A stretch of 64,000 nt of DNA from Ectothiorhodospiraceae bacterium 2226 (GCA_013348725.1 CP054689.1:2786501-2850500), one strand, 5' to 3'; numbered from the stretch's first letter, positions 1 through 12,106 are shown. Translations and numbers: made by a program. Notes: generated by a model not told the origin, from the letters alone.

Positions 1-188
1 AGCGCCCCTTCGACGGCGTCCCACCACAGCGCCGGATCCTGTTCGACCGCGCGGCCCTCCCGCCGCGGGGGCGGCAGGCGCGTGGTCGCCTCGGCCTGGA
101 CGGTGCCGCTCGTGTCGATGGCCAGCGCACGACACCCCGAGGTGCCGAGGTCGATGCCGACGTACAGGGCGCCGGGCGCGCGGCTCAT
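1..188 (-). CDS. FGGY-family carbohydrate kinase, N-terminal fragment
   Basis: Only the first 62 or so codons lie in the window and the gene runs off the left edge. The protein begins [20 protein letters not shown]; the GIDLGTSG stretch is the phosphate-1 loop of the ASKHA fold and is characteristic of FGGY sugar kinases (xylulokinase, glycerol kinase and relatives). A later QDPALWWDAV segment also fits xylulokinase-like members. The substrate cannot be named from this fragment. Its ATG overlaps the queF stop codon as TGATG, so the two are probably translated from one transcript, with queF upstream. Confidence 0.85.
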   Translation of the reverse strand, partial: MSRAPGALYVGIDLGTSGCRALAIDTSGTVQAEATTRLPPPRREGRAVEQDPALWWDAVEGA

Positions 189-577
189 CAGGGGAGCTGC
201 ACCGGCACGGGGGGTTGCCAATCGGGCGCGCGGTGCTCGGCCACCACCGTGGTGTAGATGCCGCCGCGCACGTTGAACCGCGCGGTCAGGCGCATGAAGC
301 GCGGCGCGCAGGCGGCCACCAGGTCGCCCAGGATCTGGTTGGTCACCGCCTCATGGAAGGCGCCTTCGTCGCGAAAGGCCCACACATAGACCTTGAGCGC
401 CTTGAGTTCGACACAACGCGCCTCCGGCACATAGTCGATCGCGAGGGTCGCGAAATCCGGCTGGCCGGTCTTGGGACACAGGCAGGTGAATTCGGGCACC
501 TCGATGTGGATGGTGTAGTCACGTTCCGGGGCAGGATTGGGGAAGGTCTCCAGATCCTTGCTGGGCTGGGTAGGCAT
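188..577 (-). CDS. queF: NADPH-dependent 7-cyano-7-deazaguanine (preQ0) reductase
   Basis: QueF reduces the nitrile preQ0 to preQ1 in queuosine tRNA modification. At 129 aa this is the short, single-domain (YkvM-like) type rather than the longer E. coli type. The active-site segment is at residues 33-43: [11 protein letters not shown], with Cys34 as the expected thioimide nucleophile and Asp41 as the proton donor. The NADPH-binding segment VELKALKVY follows at about 56-64. The chosen ATG follows a GAGAGTGA ribosome-binding site; an open frame extends upstream to 673 but that extension runs into the smc promoter side and lacks family similarity. It is divergent from smc across a 117-bp gap. 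Confidence 0.96.
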   Translation of the reverse strand: MPTQPSKDLETFPNPAPERDYTIHIEVPEFTCLCPKTGQPDFATLAIDYVPEARCVELKALKVYVWAFRDEGAFHEAVTNQILGDLVAACAPRFMRLTARFNVRGGIYTTVVAEHRAPDWQPPVPVQLP

Positions 578-694
578 CGATTCACTCTCTATGGTACTTT
601 GGCGCGCTCGTAGGACGTCGAAAAACCCGGCTTTACGTGCCGCGCGTTCGACGTTGCCATAGTGTATCAACACCCGAGTGCGCGGCGGTTATTC

Positions 695-3600
695 ATGCGA
701 CTGAGCAAGATCAAGCTGGCGGGCTTCAAGTCCTTCGTCGACCCGACCACGCTCCCCCTGCCGAGTAATCTGGTGGGCATCGTCGGCCCCAACGGCTGCG
801 GCAAATCCAACACCATCGACGCGGTGCGCTGGGTGATGGGCGAGAGTTCCGCCAAGCACCTGCGCGGCGACTCCATGGCCGACGTCATCTTCAACGGCTC
901 CACCGGGCGCAAGCCGGTCGGGCAGGCGTCCATCGAACTCATCTTCGACAACAGCGACGGCACGCTCGGCGGGCAGTACGCCCAGTACGCCGAAATCGCC
1001 GTCAAGCGCATGGTGACCCGCGACGGTCAATCCTCTTATTACCTGAACGGCACGCGCTGTCGTCGACGCGATATCACCGACATCTTCCTCGGTACCGGCC
1101 TCGGACCCCGCAGCTACGCGATCATCGAACAGGGCACCATCTCCCGCCTGATCGAGGCCCGCCCCGAGGAACTGCGCGTGTTCCTGGAGGAGGCCGCCGG
1201 CATCTCCAAGTACAAGGAGCGCCGCCGCGAGACCGAGAACCGCATGCGTCACACGCGCGAGAACCTCGACCGTCTGAACGACCTGCGCGACGAACTCGAT
1301 AAGCAGCTCGCCCACCTGCAGCGCCAAGCCCGCACCGCTGAGCGCTACCAGAGTCTCAAGCAGGAGGAGCGCCTGACCAAGGGGCAGCTCGCGCTCCTGC
1401 GCCTGCATGCGCTCGAGGAGCGTATGGCACAGCACGGGGCGCTGATCGGCGAGCAGGAGACCGCACTCGAGGCCGAGATCGCGGCGGTGCGCGCGGCCGA
1501 GGCCGCCATCGAACACCGGCGTGAGGCGCAGAGCGCCGCCGCCGAGCAGCTGAACACCGTGCAGGCACGTTACTACGCGCTCGGCGCGGACATCGCGCGC
1601 CTGGAGCAGGCCCTGCAGCATGGCCGGGAGCGCCGCCGCCAGCAGGCCGAGGACCTGGCCCAGACCGAGCGCCAGTTGGCGGACGTCGATGCCCACCTCG
1701 GGGACGACGCGCGCCGCATGAGCGAGCTGGAGACCTCGCTGGCTGCCGAGGAGCCTGCCGCCGCCGAAGCCGGCGCCGCTCAGGAGGAGGCCGCGGCCGC
1801 GCTGGCCGAGGCCGAGCAGGCCATGCACGTGTGGCAGGTCGGCTGGGAGGAGTTCAGCCAGCAGTCGGCGCGGCCCTCGCAGACCGCGCAGCTGGAGCGC
1901 GCGCGCCTGGAGCACCTGGAGCAGCAGCAGCGCCAGGCCGCGACGCGCCGCGCGCGTCTGGCCGAGGAGGCGGAGAACCTAGCCGCCGCGCAGGAGGATG
2001 CCCGGCTGGAGGCGCTGGTGCAGGAGCGCGAGGAGCTCGAAGCGCGCCGCGAGGTATTGGACGGCGGCCTCGCCGAGGCGCAGGCGGCGGTGGCCGAGGC
2101 GCGCGAGCAGGGCACCGGCATGGCGGCCGAGCTCGACGAGGCGCGGCGGCGGGTGCAGAGCCTGCAGGGTCGCCGCGCGTCGTTGGAGGCTTTGCAGCAG
2201 GCCGCCCTCGGCAAGCGCAAGGGTGCGGTGAACGACTGGCTGGCGGCGCGCGGACTGGAAGGCGCCCACCGGCTGGCCGAGGCGCTGCGGGTCGACGGCG
2301 GGTGGGAGCGCGCCGTGGAGGCCGTGCTCGGCGAACGCCTCGAGGGTGTGGTGGTGGAGGCCCTGGAGGCCCCGGCGCGCAGCCTGGACGAACTCGGCGA
2401 GGGTGTGCTGTGCCTCATCGAGCCGGCGCGTCAGGGCGCGTTGCCGCAGCGGGACGGCCTCACGCCGCTGGCCGAGCGGGTGCGCGCGCCGTGGTCGCTG
2501 GCCGGCCTGTTGGGCGGCATCTATTGCGCGGATAGCCTGGACGCGGCGCTGGCCGCGCGTCCGACGCTCGCGCCCCACGAGTCCCTGATCACCCCCGAGG
2601 CCGTTTGGATCGGGCCGCACTGGCTGCGGGTCGCGCAGGGCACCGACGAGCGGGCCGGCGTGTTGGCGCGCGCCGAGGAACTGGAGGCCGTGGCCGCCGA
2701 GGCCGAGGAGGCCGAGGCGCGGGTGCAGGCGCTGGCCGAGCGGCTGCAGCAGTCGCGCGCCGCGCTGGAGGAACGGGAGCGGGCGCGCGAGGCCGCGCAG
2801 AGCGAGCTGCAGGCGCTGGTGCGCCGCCTCTCCGAGTTGCAGTCGCAGGAGAGCGCGCGGCGCGCGCGCCGCGAGCAGATCGCCCTGCGCCAGGAACGCC
2901 TGCGCGCCGAGCTGGCCGAGCTCGACGAGCAACTGGCGGGCGCCCAGGCCGAGGAGGCCGAGGTGCGCTCGCGCCTGCACGCGGCGCTGGCGCAGATGGA
3001 AGAGGACGCCGTTCAGCGCGAGCAGTGGCAGAGCCGACGCGAGACCCTGCGCGAGCGCTTGGACGAGGTCAGGGCGCAGGCGAACGCCGCACGCGAGCGC
3101 GCCCACGAGCAGGCCCTGCGCATCCAGTCCATGCGCACCGCGCTGCAGGAGACCCGCAGCGCCCAGACACGCCTGCAGGCGCAGCACGCCCATTTGGTGC
3201 AGCGGCGCGAACAGCTCGCGCGCGCGGTGGAAGAGGCCGCCGCGCCGCTCGCCGAGCAGGAGCAGGCGCTGGACGCCGAACTCGCGCGGCGCGTGACCGT
3301 GGAAGAGGAATTGGCGCAGGCGCGGGCGCGTGCCGGGGAATTGGATCAGGCGCTGCGCGAGTTGGACGCCGAGCGTCAGCGCGCCGAGCAGCGCGCGCAG
3401 GCGGTGCGCGAGGGTCTGGAAGGGGCACGCCTGGCCGCGCAGGAGCTCAAGGTCCGCGCGGCCACGCTGCGCGAGCACCTGGACGAAGCCGGGCACTCGC
3501 CCGAGGCGCTGGCCGCCGAGCTGCCGCCCGAGGCCGAGGAGGCCGCCTGGCAGGCGCGCGTGGAGGAGCTGGCGCAGCGCATCCAGCGACTCGGGCCCAT

Positions 3601-4204
3601 CAACCTCGCCGCCATCGACGAGTACGAGCAGCAGTCCGAGCGCAAGCGCTACCTGGACGCCCAGCACGCCGACCTGTCGGAGGCGCTGGCGACGCTGGAA
3701 GACGCGATCCGCAAGATCGACCGTGAAACGCGCACCCGCTTCAAGGAGACCTTCGACAAGGTCAACAGCGGGCTGCAGAGCATGTTCCCCCGCTTGTTCG
3801 GCGGCGGGCATGCGTATCTCGAACTGACCGGCGACGACCTGCTCGACACCGGCGTCACCGTGATGGCGCGCCCGCCCGGCAAGCGCAACAGCACCATTCA
3901 TCTGCTGTCCGGCGGCGAGAAGGCGCTCACCGCGGTGGCGCTGGTGTTCGCCATCTTCGAGCTGAACCCTGCGCCGTTTTGTATGCTGGACGAGGTCGAC
4001 GCGCCGCTGGACGAGGCGAACGTGGGGCGCTTCTGCACCCTGGTGCGCGAGATGTCGGAGCGCATTCAGTTCATCTTTATCAGCCATAACAAGGCGACCA
4101 TGGAGATGGCCCACCACCTGATGGGCGTCACCATGACCGAGCCGGGCGTGTCGCGCCTGGTGGCGGTGGACGTGGAAGAGGCCGCGGAACTCGCCGCGGT
4201 CTGA
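695..4204 (+). CDS. smc: Chromosome segregation protein SMC
   Basis: This 1169-aa protein is the ATPase of the Smc-ScpAB condensin, which extrudes and organises DNA loops around the origin. Walker A GPNGCGKSN is at residues 31-39. Two long heptad-rich coiled coils, very rich in Ala, Glu and Arg, flank a hinge near residues 510-640. The C-terminal head has the signature LLSGGEKALTAVAL and the Walker B/D-loop FCMLDEVDAPLDEANV. The start MRLSKIKLAGFKSF is the universal SMC N terminus; an upstream in-frame ATG at 662 adds 11 unrelated residues. Its partners scpA and scpB lie at 15.2-16.8 kb. zipA and ligA follow on the same strand. Confidence 0.97.
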   Translation: MRLSKIKLAGFKSFVDPTTLPLPSNLVGIVGPNGCGKSNTIDAVRWVMGESSAKHLRGDSMADVIFNGSTGRKPVGQASIELIFDNSDGTLGGQYAQYAEIAVKRMVTRDGQSSYYLNGTRCRRRDITDIFLGTGLGPRSYAIIEQGTISRLIEARPEELRVFLEEAAGISKYKERRRETENRMRHTRENLDRLNDLRDELDKQLAHLQRQARTAERYQSLKQEERLTKGQLALLRLHALEERMAQHGALIGEQETALEAEIAAVRAAEAAIEHRREAQSAAAEQLNTVQARYYALGADIARLEQALQHGRERRRQQAEDLAQTERQLADVDAHLGDDARRMSELETSLAAEEPAAAEAGAAQEEAAAALAEAEQAMHVWQVGWEEFSQQSARPSQTAQLERARLEHLEQQQRQAATRRARLAEEAENLAAAQEDARLEALVQEREELEARREVLDGGLAEAQAAVAEAREQGTGMAAELDEARRRVQSLQGRRASLEALQQAALGKRKGAVNDWLAARGLEGAHRLAEALRVDGGWERAVEAVLGERLEGVVVEALEAPARSLDELGEGVLCLIEPARQGALPQRDGLTPLAERVRAPWSLAGLLGGIYCADSLDAALAARPTLAPHESLITPEAVWIGPHWLRVAQGTDERAGVLARAEELEAVAAEAEEAEARVQALAERLQQSRAALEERERAREAAQSELQALVRRLSELQSQESARRARREQIALRQERLRAELAELDEQLAGAQAEEAEVRSRLHAALAQMEEDAVQREQWQSRRETLRERLDEVRAQANAARERAHEQALRIQSMRTALQETRSAQTRLQAQHAHLVQRREQLARAVEEAAAPLAEQEQALDAELARRVTVEEELAQARARAGELDQALRELDAERQRAEQRAQAVREGLEGARLAAQELKVRAATLREHLDEAGHSPEALAAELPPEAEEAAWQARVEELAQRIQRLGPINLAAIDEYEQQSERKRYLDAQHADLSEALATLEDAIRKIDRETRTRFKETFDKVNSGLQSMFPRLFGGGHAYLELTGDDLLDTGVTVMARPPGKRNSTIHLLSGGEKALTAVALVFAIFELNPAPFCMLDEVDAPLDEANVGRFCTLVREMSERIQFIFISHNKATMEMAHHLMGVTMTEPGVSRLVAVDVEEAAELAAV

Positions 4205-4227
4205 ACAACAACCGAGGGAGCGAGACG

Positions 4228-7172
<2,945 letters not shown>

Positions 7173-7364
7173 GGGGTAGCACGGACACGGGGCGTCGCTG
7201 GTATCGGTAGTGCCCAAGCGAAACTCGTGCCTTACGTCTTGGATCCGGCGCGATGGTGATGCGCGTTGCGAGCGGTCACCAGAGGCGGTAACTGCAAGGC
7301 TTCGGTAGATCGGCAACGCACGGGGCGTGTGCCTAGCGCGGCGCGAGTATCCGGCGCCCAAAGG

Positions 7365-7407
7365 CGCAATGCGCTGCGCTTATTGCGACAACGTCTTGCG
7401 CCCTACC
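7365..7407 (-). repeat. Dispersed GC-rich repeat, degenerate solo copy
   Basis: The segment carries GGCGCAATGCGCTGCGCTTATTGCG and then TTGCGCCCTAC, a variant of the element found as inverted pairs at 32218-32307, 51259-51408 and in the 53-54.5 kb island. This copy stands alone and is split by about 9 extra bases. The remaining upstream part of the ligA-ppiC gap (7173-7364) shows no gene or other recognisable structure. Confidence 0.6.
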
Positions 7408-7411
7408 ACTG

Positions 7412-7443
7412 AAAAGGGGCATGCGGCGCAAGCCGCATGCCCC
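7412..7443 (-). terminator. Rho-independent terminator of the PpiC lipoprotein gene
   Basis: A perfect 12-bp GC-rich stem (7416-7427 with 7432-7443) closes a 4-base loop. On the minus strand it is followed by TTTT, 18 bases after the stop codon of the gene that ends at 7462. On the plus strand it lacks a T tract, so it mainly serves the minus-strand transcript. Confidence 0.8.
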
Positions 7444-7461
7444 CGGATCCGTAGACCGCGG

Positions 7462-8286
7462 TTACTCGGCCGACTCGATCTGCACCTCGGCGTTTTCGCG
7501 CAGCGACTCGATCCAGTTCTCGACGTGGCGCATGCGCGCGTTGTTGCGCAGGTCTTCTTCCACGGCCTCGAAGGGCGGCGGGGTGCTGGTGCGGGTGTCT
7601 TCCAGCCGCACGACGTGCCAGCCAAACTGCGTCTGCACCGGCTCGGTGGTGTGCGCACCGGGTTCGAGCTGACGCAGCGCCTCCGCGAAGGGCTCCACCA
7701 TCTGCTCGGCGCTGAACCAGCCGAGGTCGCCGCCGGCGCTGGCGGAGGCATCCGCCGAGTGCTCCTGGGCCAGTTCGGCGAAGTCCGCGCCCTCGTTCAA
7801 CTGCTCGATGAGCCCCTGCGCGGTTTCCTCGTCGGCCACCAGGATGTGGCTGGCGCGGTACTCGGTCTGATCGGCGGCGCCGACCTCTTCCTCATACAGC
7901 GCGCGCAGCTCCTCGTCCGAAGGGTTGTGGCCGAGCATCTGGTAACGCACCGCCGCATTGGCGAGCACGCTGATGCGGTAGTTCTGCATCTCGGCGGCAA
8001 TCGCCGGATCGCGATGCAGCCCCTGATCCAACGCGGCCTGGTAGACCAACTGGCGGTCCACCATCTCCTGGAGCAGGCGCTCGCTCAGTTGCTCCCCGCG
8101 CTGCTCGGCGTAGCTCTCCAGCAGCGGCCGGGTGATGGGGACATTGTTCACGCGCGCCACCACTTCGCCTTCGGTGTAGGCGGTGTCGTCCGTTGCCGTG
8201 GCGGGATCGCCGTTGTTGCAGGCGGTGAGCGTCAGCAGGGCGGCGAGTGCGGCGATGCCGGCGAGGGTGTGTCGTGCGTACGTCAT
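7462..8286 (-). CDS. PpiC-type peptidyl-prolyl isomerase lipoprotein
   Basis: This 274-aa protein is a predicted periplasmic foldase anchored by lipid. The N terminus is a lipoprotein signal peptide with lipobox LTAC, so the mature protein would begin at Cys23 (CNNGDPAT). A SurA/PrsA-like helical chaperone region (about 40-140) precedes a parvulin rotamase domain (about 143-235) that begins ASHILVADE and contains GGDLGWFSAEQMVEPF and QTQFGWHVVRLE. The start MTYARHTL was chosen because the upstream frame to 8496 has no signal sequence. It may help fold outer-membrane or periplasmic proteins; its client is unknown. A strong terminator follows. Confidence 0.88.
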   Translation of the reverse strand: MTYARHTLAGIAALAALLTLTACNNGDPATATDDTAYTEGEVVARVNNVPITRPLLESYAEQRGEQLSERLLQEMVDRQLVYQAALDQGLHRDPAIAAEMQNYRISVLANAAVRYQMLGHNPSDEELRALYEEEVGAADQTEYRASHILVADEETAQGLIEQLNEGADFAELAQEHSADASASAGGDLGWFSAEQMVEPFAEALRQLEPGAHTTEPVQTQFGWHVVRLEDTRTSTPPPFEAVEEDLRNNARMRHVENWIESLRENAEVQIESAE

Positions 8287-8311
8287 GTGTCGTCCTCGGG
8301 ATGGGTGCCGG

Positions 8312-8611
8312 TCAAGGCAATACGTACTTGAAAGGCTTGATATCCACGCTGGCGTAGACGCCGGCATCGATGTAAGGGTCGGCGGAGGCCCACGCGTAGG
8401 CCGCATCCAGCGATTCGAACTCCGCCACGATGAGGCTGCCGATGAAGCCCGCCGGGCCCGGATCGGGGCTGTCGATCGCGGGCATGGGGCCAGCAAGCAC
8501 CAACCGGCCTTCGGCCTTCAGCGCCTGCAGGCGCTCAAGATGGGCCGGGCGCGCCTGCTGGCGGGCCGGCAGGCTCTCTTCGACGTCGTGGCAGAAGATT
8601 GCGTAGAGCAT
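8312..8611 (-). CDS. YciI family protein
   Basis: A 99-aa ferredoxin-like fold protein of the YciI family. It starts [17 protein letters not shown], has the conserved [19 protein letters not shown] stretch (about 24-42), and ends with the [17 protein letters not shown] motif (about 78-94). The family contains a conserved His-Asp pair suggestive of an active site, but its reaction is not established. It lies 25 bp upstream of the PpiC lipoprotein gene on the same strand. Confidence 0.88.
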   Translation of the reverse strand: MLYAIFCHDVEESLPARQQARPAHLERLQALKAEGRLVLAGPMPAIDSPDPGPAGFIGSLIVAEFESLDAAYAWASADPYIDAGVYASVDIKPFKYVLP

Positions 8612-8652
8612 GGTTGACCTTCTTTAGCGTGCGGAGCCGGTAGGGAGCGCGG

Positions 8653-9405
8653 CTAGTGGAGCGCGCCGCCGTCTTGGAAACGCCGGTGGTATTCGCTCAT
8701 GACCTCGCGCACCGGCGCCGGATAGTCGAGCGCCTCCATCTGGCGCATGCCCTCTTCGAAGAAGCCCGGCGCGTCAGTGGGCAGCGCCTGGATCAGGTCG
8801 TCGAAGGCCTTGCGCATCAGGGCGGGGTCGTTGGCCCGCGTGGCGACGATGGCCCGGTTGAGGTGCAGGATACGCCAGGGGCGTGCCGGGTTGCTCTGGT
8901 CCAGATCCTGGCGGATCTCCTCGGCGGCGCCTGCGGCGATTTCGCCCATGACGGGCACGAGCTGCGCGAGCTGCCGGGGCTCCTGCGTCGCGTTGGCGGC
9001 GACGGCGAGCGCGTTCACGACCGGTTCGAGGTTGTTCAGGCGGCCGCCGCGGCGCACTCCCCACAGGGCGAGGGGGACGGCGAGTGCGTCGATGCGCGGG
9101 CGGGTGCTCGTGAGGTTCAGTTGTGCGGCCCACTGGCCCAGGTCATTGAGCAGGTCCAGCCCGTAGCCGATCAGCTGGGTCATGTCTTCCGGTTCGCTGC
9201 TGACCGAGGTGCGCGCGGCGGCGAAATCGCTCTCCAGGCGCGCGACGATCTGGACAAACTGGTCGATCGCCTCGGCCAGCAGTTCGGGCGTGACGACCTC
9301 CGCCTGCTCGGCCGTCGGCGCCTGGCGGTAGGCGTTCGCGACCTCCGCCGCCGCTGCCGTCAGGCCCTGGCACAAGGCATCGGTGCTGCTCGATCCGGTT
9401 TCCAT
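8653..9405 (-). CDS. Conserved hypothetical protein, helical
   Basis: A 250-aa soluble, predominantly helical protein with no signal peptide or membrane segment; I recognise no domain. It is rich in Ala, Leu, Gln and Glu. Notable segments are DMTQLIGYGLDLLNDLGQWAA (about 74-94) and a Trp-containing PARPWRILHLNRAIVATRAND region. Codon use and GC-rich third positions match the neighbours, so it is probably a real native gene. It is co-oriented with yciI downstream and with two small envelope-protein genes upstream. Confidence 0.75.
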   Translation of the reverse strand: METGSSSTDALCQGLTAAAAEVANAYRQAPTAEQAEVVTPELLAEAIDQFVQIVARLESDFAAARTSVSSEPEDMTQLIGYGLDLLNDLGQWAAQLNLTSTRPRIDALAVPLALWGVRRGGRLNNLEPVVNALAVAANATQEPRQLAQLVPVMGEIAAGAAEEIRQDLDQSNPARPWRILHLNRAIVATRANDPALMRKAFDDLIQALPTDAPGFFEEGMRQMEALDYPAPVREVMSEYHRRFQDGGALH

Positions 9406-9460
9406 CGCATCCTCTGCGCTATCGACAAAGGGCGCAGTCTAACACGGCCCCGGGTAGGGC

Positions 9461-9877
9461 TCAGGAGAACCAGCGCAGAAATGCCGCCGCGGCGAGGGCG
9501 AGCGCGCCCAGGCCCGCCAGCAGGTGCCAGGTGTGCCGGCGCCGCGGGGTCGTCCAGCGCGTGCCGCCCCGCAGGTACACGATGGCCGCGGTGAGGCCGC
9601 CGATCGTGCTGAGGATCTTGATCGCCAGCGCGCTCAAGGCGATGGCGCTCAAGTCGGGCAGGGTGCCGTAGGCAAGGTAGGACACCACGCCGAACAGTAC
9701 GCCACTGGTGATCTGCACCGCCCAGCCGGTCAGCACCAGCCAGGCGAGGCTGCGCTGCACCGCCTCGGTCTGAGGCACCGGCCAAAGGGCGAATATCGCG
9801 CCGCCGACCACCGCCACCGCGCCGAAGTTGTGCGCGAGTTGGACCAGCGCGTAGGCGAGGTTCTCGAGTAGGTACAT
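9461..9877 (-). CDS. Small integral membrane protein, four predicted helices
   Basis: A 138-aa protein with four hydrophobic stretches at about 15-31, 43-67, 78-100 and 117-135. Family not recognised. The GGAIFALWPVPQTEA and TGWAVQITSGVLFGVVSYL stretches recall small membrane proteins near cytochrome or copper genes, but this is too weak to assign. Its ATG lies 3 bp after the stop of the secreted protein gene at 9881-10225, so the two are likely co-translated and may act together at the membrane. Confidence 0.75.
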   Translation of the reverse strand: MYLLENLAYALVQLAHNFGAVAVVGGAIFALWPVPQTEAVQRSLAWLVLTGWAVQITSGVLFGVVSYLAYGTLPDLSAIALSALAIKILSTIGGLTAAIVYLRGGTRWTTPRRRHTWHLLAGLGALALAAAAFLRWFS

Positions 9878-9880
9878 CGC

Positions 9881-10225
9881 CTACTGCACGGCGAGCGTGA
9901 CGCAGTCCTCGACCCCGATGGGGACGTGGGCGCGGTTGACGACCTTGATGCAGACCTCGCGCTCGCCAGGCTCAAGCGTGGCCAGGGTGTAGCCGCCCGT
10001 GAGCTGGCGCAGGATGTCCACCTCGTTGCCGTCCACATAGACGTGGACGTGGTCGCCGCGCGGCCCGGGCACGACCTCGTACTCGACCCGCGTCTGCTCC
10101 ATCATGTCTACCGCCTCGCCGTCCGAGGGAGACAGGATTTGGACGCGCGGCTCATCCGCCAGCGCGGCGGGGGCGCCGAACGAGAGGATTGCCAGGCAGG
10201 CGAGCAGCAAGAGTATCCGTTTCAT
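9881..10225 (-). CDS. Secreted small beta-rich protein of unknown function
   Basis: A 114-aa exported protein. The N terminus MKRILLLLACLAILSFG followed by APAALADEP is a Sec signal peptide with likely cleavage after ALA. The mature part (about 90 aa) looks like an all-beta, immunoglobulin-like domain: VQILSPSDGEAV, then GPRGDHVHVYVDGNEVD, then LEPGEREVCIKVVNRAH. The two cysteines (C-I-K-V and D-C-V) could form a disulphide. The HVHVYVDG stretch could bind metal, but that is speculation. It is followed at 3 bp by the four-helix membrane protein gene. Confidence 0.75.
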   Translation of the reverse strand: MKRILLLLACLAILSFGAPAALADEPRVQILSPSDGEAVDMMEQTRVEYEVVPGPRGDHVHVYVDGNEVDILRQLTGGYTLATLEPGEREVCIKVVNRAHVPIGVEDCVTLAVQ

Positions 10226-10341
10226 GAGAGGCCTCCCGATAGCCGGCGCGGCGCGCCTTCTATTCCAGTATATGCAGCCGTGGGAGGGCTACCGGCGGTA
10301 TCTGCCGCGATCGCCGCTGGGCGGCCCCGTCGCGCGATCGC

Positions 10342-11064
10342 CTAGCGGCCGGAACCCTTGCGCACCTCGGCCGCCGATACCGGTCCGTAGGGTGTGTGGC
10401 GGTGGCGGTCGTGCTCCCGCATGCGGTAATGCACGAAGTCGGGCAGGGCGTCGAAGTGCAGAAAGGGATTGCCGTGCAGCTGTTCTTCCCAGGTGGAGGT
10501 GGTGCGCTCGGCGTAGTTGTGCCCCGGGTGCAGCAGGGTGTTGGCCGGCAGGTTCTCGCGCAGGCCCCGCAGGGTGTGGAACATCTGCTCGGGATCGCCG
10601 CCGCGAAGATCGCAGCGCCCGCAGCCGAACACGAACAGGGTGTCGCCCGTGATGAGGTCGTTGCCGAGCCGGAAGCAGGCCGAGCCGGGGGTGTGGCCGG
10701 GCGTGTGCAGGAGCTCGATGCGGGTCGCGCCGAGTTCCAGGACGTCGCCCCCGTGATGCAGGGTGGGCCGTATCAACGGCGCCTCCCAAAACTCGGCCTC
10801 GGCCTTCAATAGATGGAGTTGGGCGTCGGTTTCGTCCAATACCTGCTCGATGCCGTTGATGTGATCGTGATGGCTGTGGGTGAGCAGCACGTCGGTCACG
10901 CGCAGGCCGTGCTCGTGCGCCAGGGCCATCACGCGCGCCGGGTCCCAGGCGGGGTCGACGATGGCCGCGCGGCCGCTCTCGCGATCCTCGATCAGGTAGA
11001 CGAAGTTCTCCATCGGCCCCAACTCGAGGGCGTGGATACGGTGGGGTGCTGCGGAGCCGGACAT
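10342..11064 (-). CDS. Metallo-beta-lactamase-fold hydrolase, glyoxalase II-like
   Basis: This 240-aa protein has the complete dinuclear metal site of the glyoxalase II / persulfide dioxygenase superfamily: THSHHDH at 62-68, HTPGHTPGS at 120-128, GDTLF with Asp141, and HPGHNY around residue 182. The FGCGRCDLRGGDPEQMF segment resembles the substrate side of thioester hydrolases. It could hydrolyse S-lactoylglutathione or a related glutathione thioester; the substrate is not proved by sequence. It is divergent from the PHP nuclease gene, with 164 bp between. Confidence 0.88.
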   Translation of the reverse strand: MSGSAAPHRIHALELGPMENFVYLIEDRESGRAAIVDPAWDPARVMALAHEHGLRVTDVLLTHSHHDHINGIEQVLDETDAQLHLLKAEAEFWEAPLIRPTLHHGGDVLELGATRIELLHTPGHTPGSACFRLGNDLITGDTLFVFGCGRCDLRGGDPEQMFHTLRGLRENLPANTLLHPGHNYAERTTSTWEEQLHGNPFLHFDALPDFVHYRMREHDRHRHTPYGPVSAAEVRKGSGR

Positions 11065-11228
11065 GGCGTTCTCCCGGGCGGCAATCCCGCCGACGACACA
11101 ACTGGTTGAAGTAGAAGCCCCGGTGTTCGGAAGCCCCGGTGTTTGCGGACCTCGTCCCAGTATAAACCCCTTCGAGATGCGGCATCCGTCGCGAGACAGG
11201 GTCGCGGCGGATGCGTTACACTCAAGCC

Positions 11229-12062
11229 ATGGCAGTCGTCCACGACCTCCACGCCCACTCCACGTATTCCGACGGTACGCTCACTCCGACATTGCTGGTT
11301 CGGCGCGCCCAGGCGCAAGGCGTCGGCGTGCTCGCGCTCACCGACCACGACGGCCTGGACGGGCTACCCGAGGCCGAGGCGGCCGCGCGCGAATGCGGCA
11401 TCCGGCTGATTCCGGGGGTGGAAGTGTCGGTAAGCTGGGCGGGGCGTACCTTGCACGTGTTGGGGTTGGGGGTCGATCCGGCCGACGCCGGCCTGCGCGA
11501 GGGACTCGCGCGTCTGCGCGCGTTCCGCGGCTGGCGCGCCGAGGAGATCGCGCGCCGCCTGGAGGCGCACGGTATCCCCGACGCCTACGCCGGCGCGAAG
11601 GGCTACGCGCACGGCGCCATCATCGGCCGCACTCATTTCGCCCGCCATCTGTTGGCACTGGGCAAGGCGCGCAATTTCGGCCACGTGTTCAAACGCTACC
11701 TCACGCAGGGCAAGCCGGGCCACGTCCCCGGCCAATGGGCGTCGCTCGAGGAGGCGCTTGGCTGGATTCACGGCGCGGGCGGCCAAGCCGTGCTGGCGCA
11801 TCCGGCGCGTTACAAACTCACCCGCACCAAGCTCAATATCTTGCTGGAAGAATTTCGCGCGGCGGGCGGCGAGGGGCTGGAGGTGATCTCCGGCAGCCAC
11901 GCGCCGCGCGACAGTGTGCTGATGGCGACGTTCGCACGCCGTCATGGCTTGTTGGCCTCCGTCGGTTCGGATTTTCACGACCCGGACGGAGGTTACGCAG
12001 AACTCGGTCGGCTGCCGGAGCTACCTGCGGGCTGCCGACCTATTTGGCACACCTGGCACTGA
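11229..12062 (+). CDS. rnm: PHP-domain 5'-3' exoribonuclease (RNase AM / YciV family)
   Basis: YciV/Rnm removes nucleotides from the 5' ends of RNAs, including 5S rRNA precursors, and hydrolyses 3',5'-nucleotide bisphosphates. The 277-aa protein shows the PHP metal ligands: HDLHAHSTYSDG (residues 5-16), LTDHDGLDG (about 38-46), IPGVEVS, a VLAHPARY strand, and GSDFHDPDGGY near the C terminus. The ATG at 11229 is preferred over an upstream in-frame ATG because it places the HxH motif at the usual distance. yciO follows 44 bp downstream; this yciV-yciO pairing is common in gammaproteobacteria. Confidence 0.92.
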   Translation: MAVVHDLHAHSTYSDGTLTPTLLVRRAQAQGVGVLALTDHDGLDGLPEAEAAARECGIRLIPGVEVSVSWAGRTLHVLGLGVDPADAGLREGLARLRAFRGWRAEEIARRLEAHGIPDAYAGAKGYAHGAIIGRTHFARHLLALGKARNFGHVFKRYLTQGKPGHVPGQWASLEEALGWIHGAGGQAVLAHPARYKLTRTKLNILLEEFRAAGGEGLEVISGSHAPRDSVLMATFARRHGLLASVGSDFHDPDGGYAELGRLPELPAGCRPIWHTWH

Positions 12063-12106
12063 CCGGCTCCGCGTAGCGCGGACCGGTGAGACAAGGAGGC
12101 ACCGAG

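Noticed and set aside
578-673. N-terminal extension of QueF to position 673
   Set aside because: Extension has no QueF similarity and runs to within 22 bp of the smc start, while an ATG at 577 has a good ribosome-binding site and normal family N terminus.
1979-4117. 712-codon minus-strand frame within smc
   Set aside because: Mirror of the GC-rich coiled-coil coding sequence; composition His/Leu/Arg/Gln and no motif.
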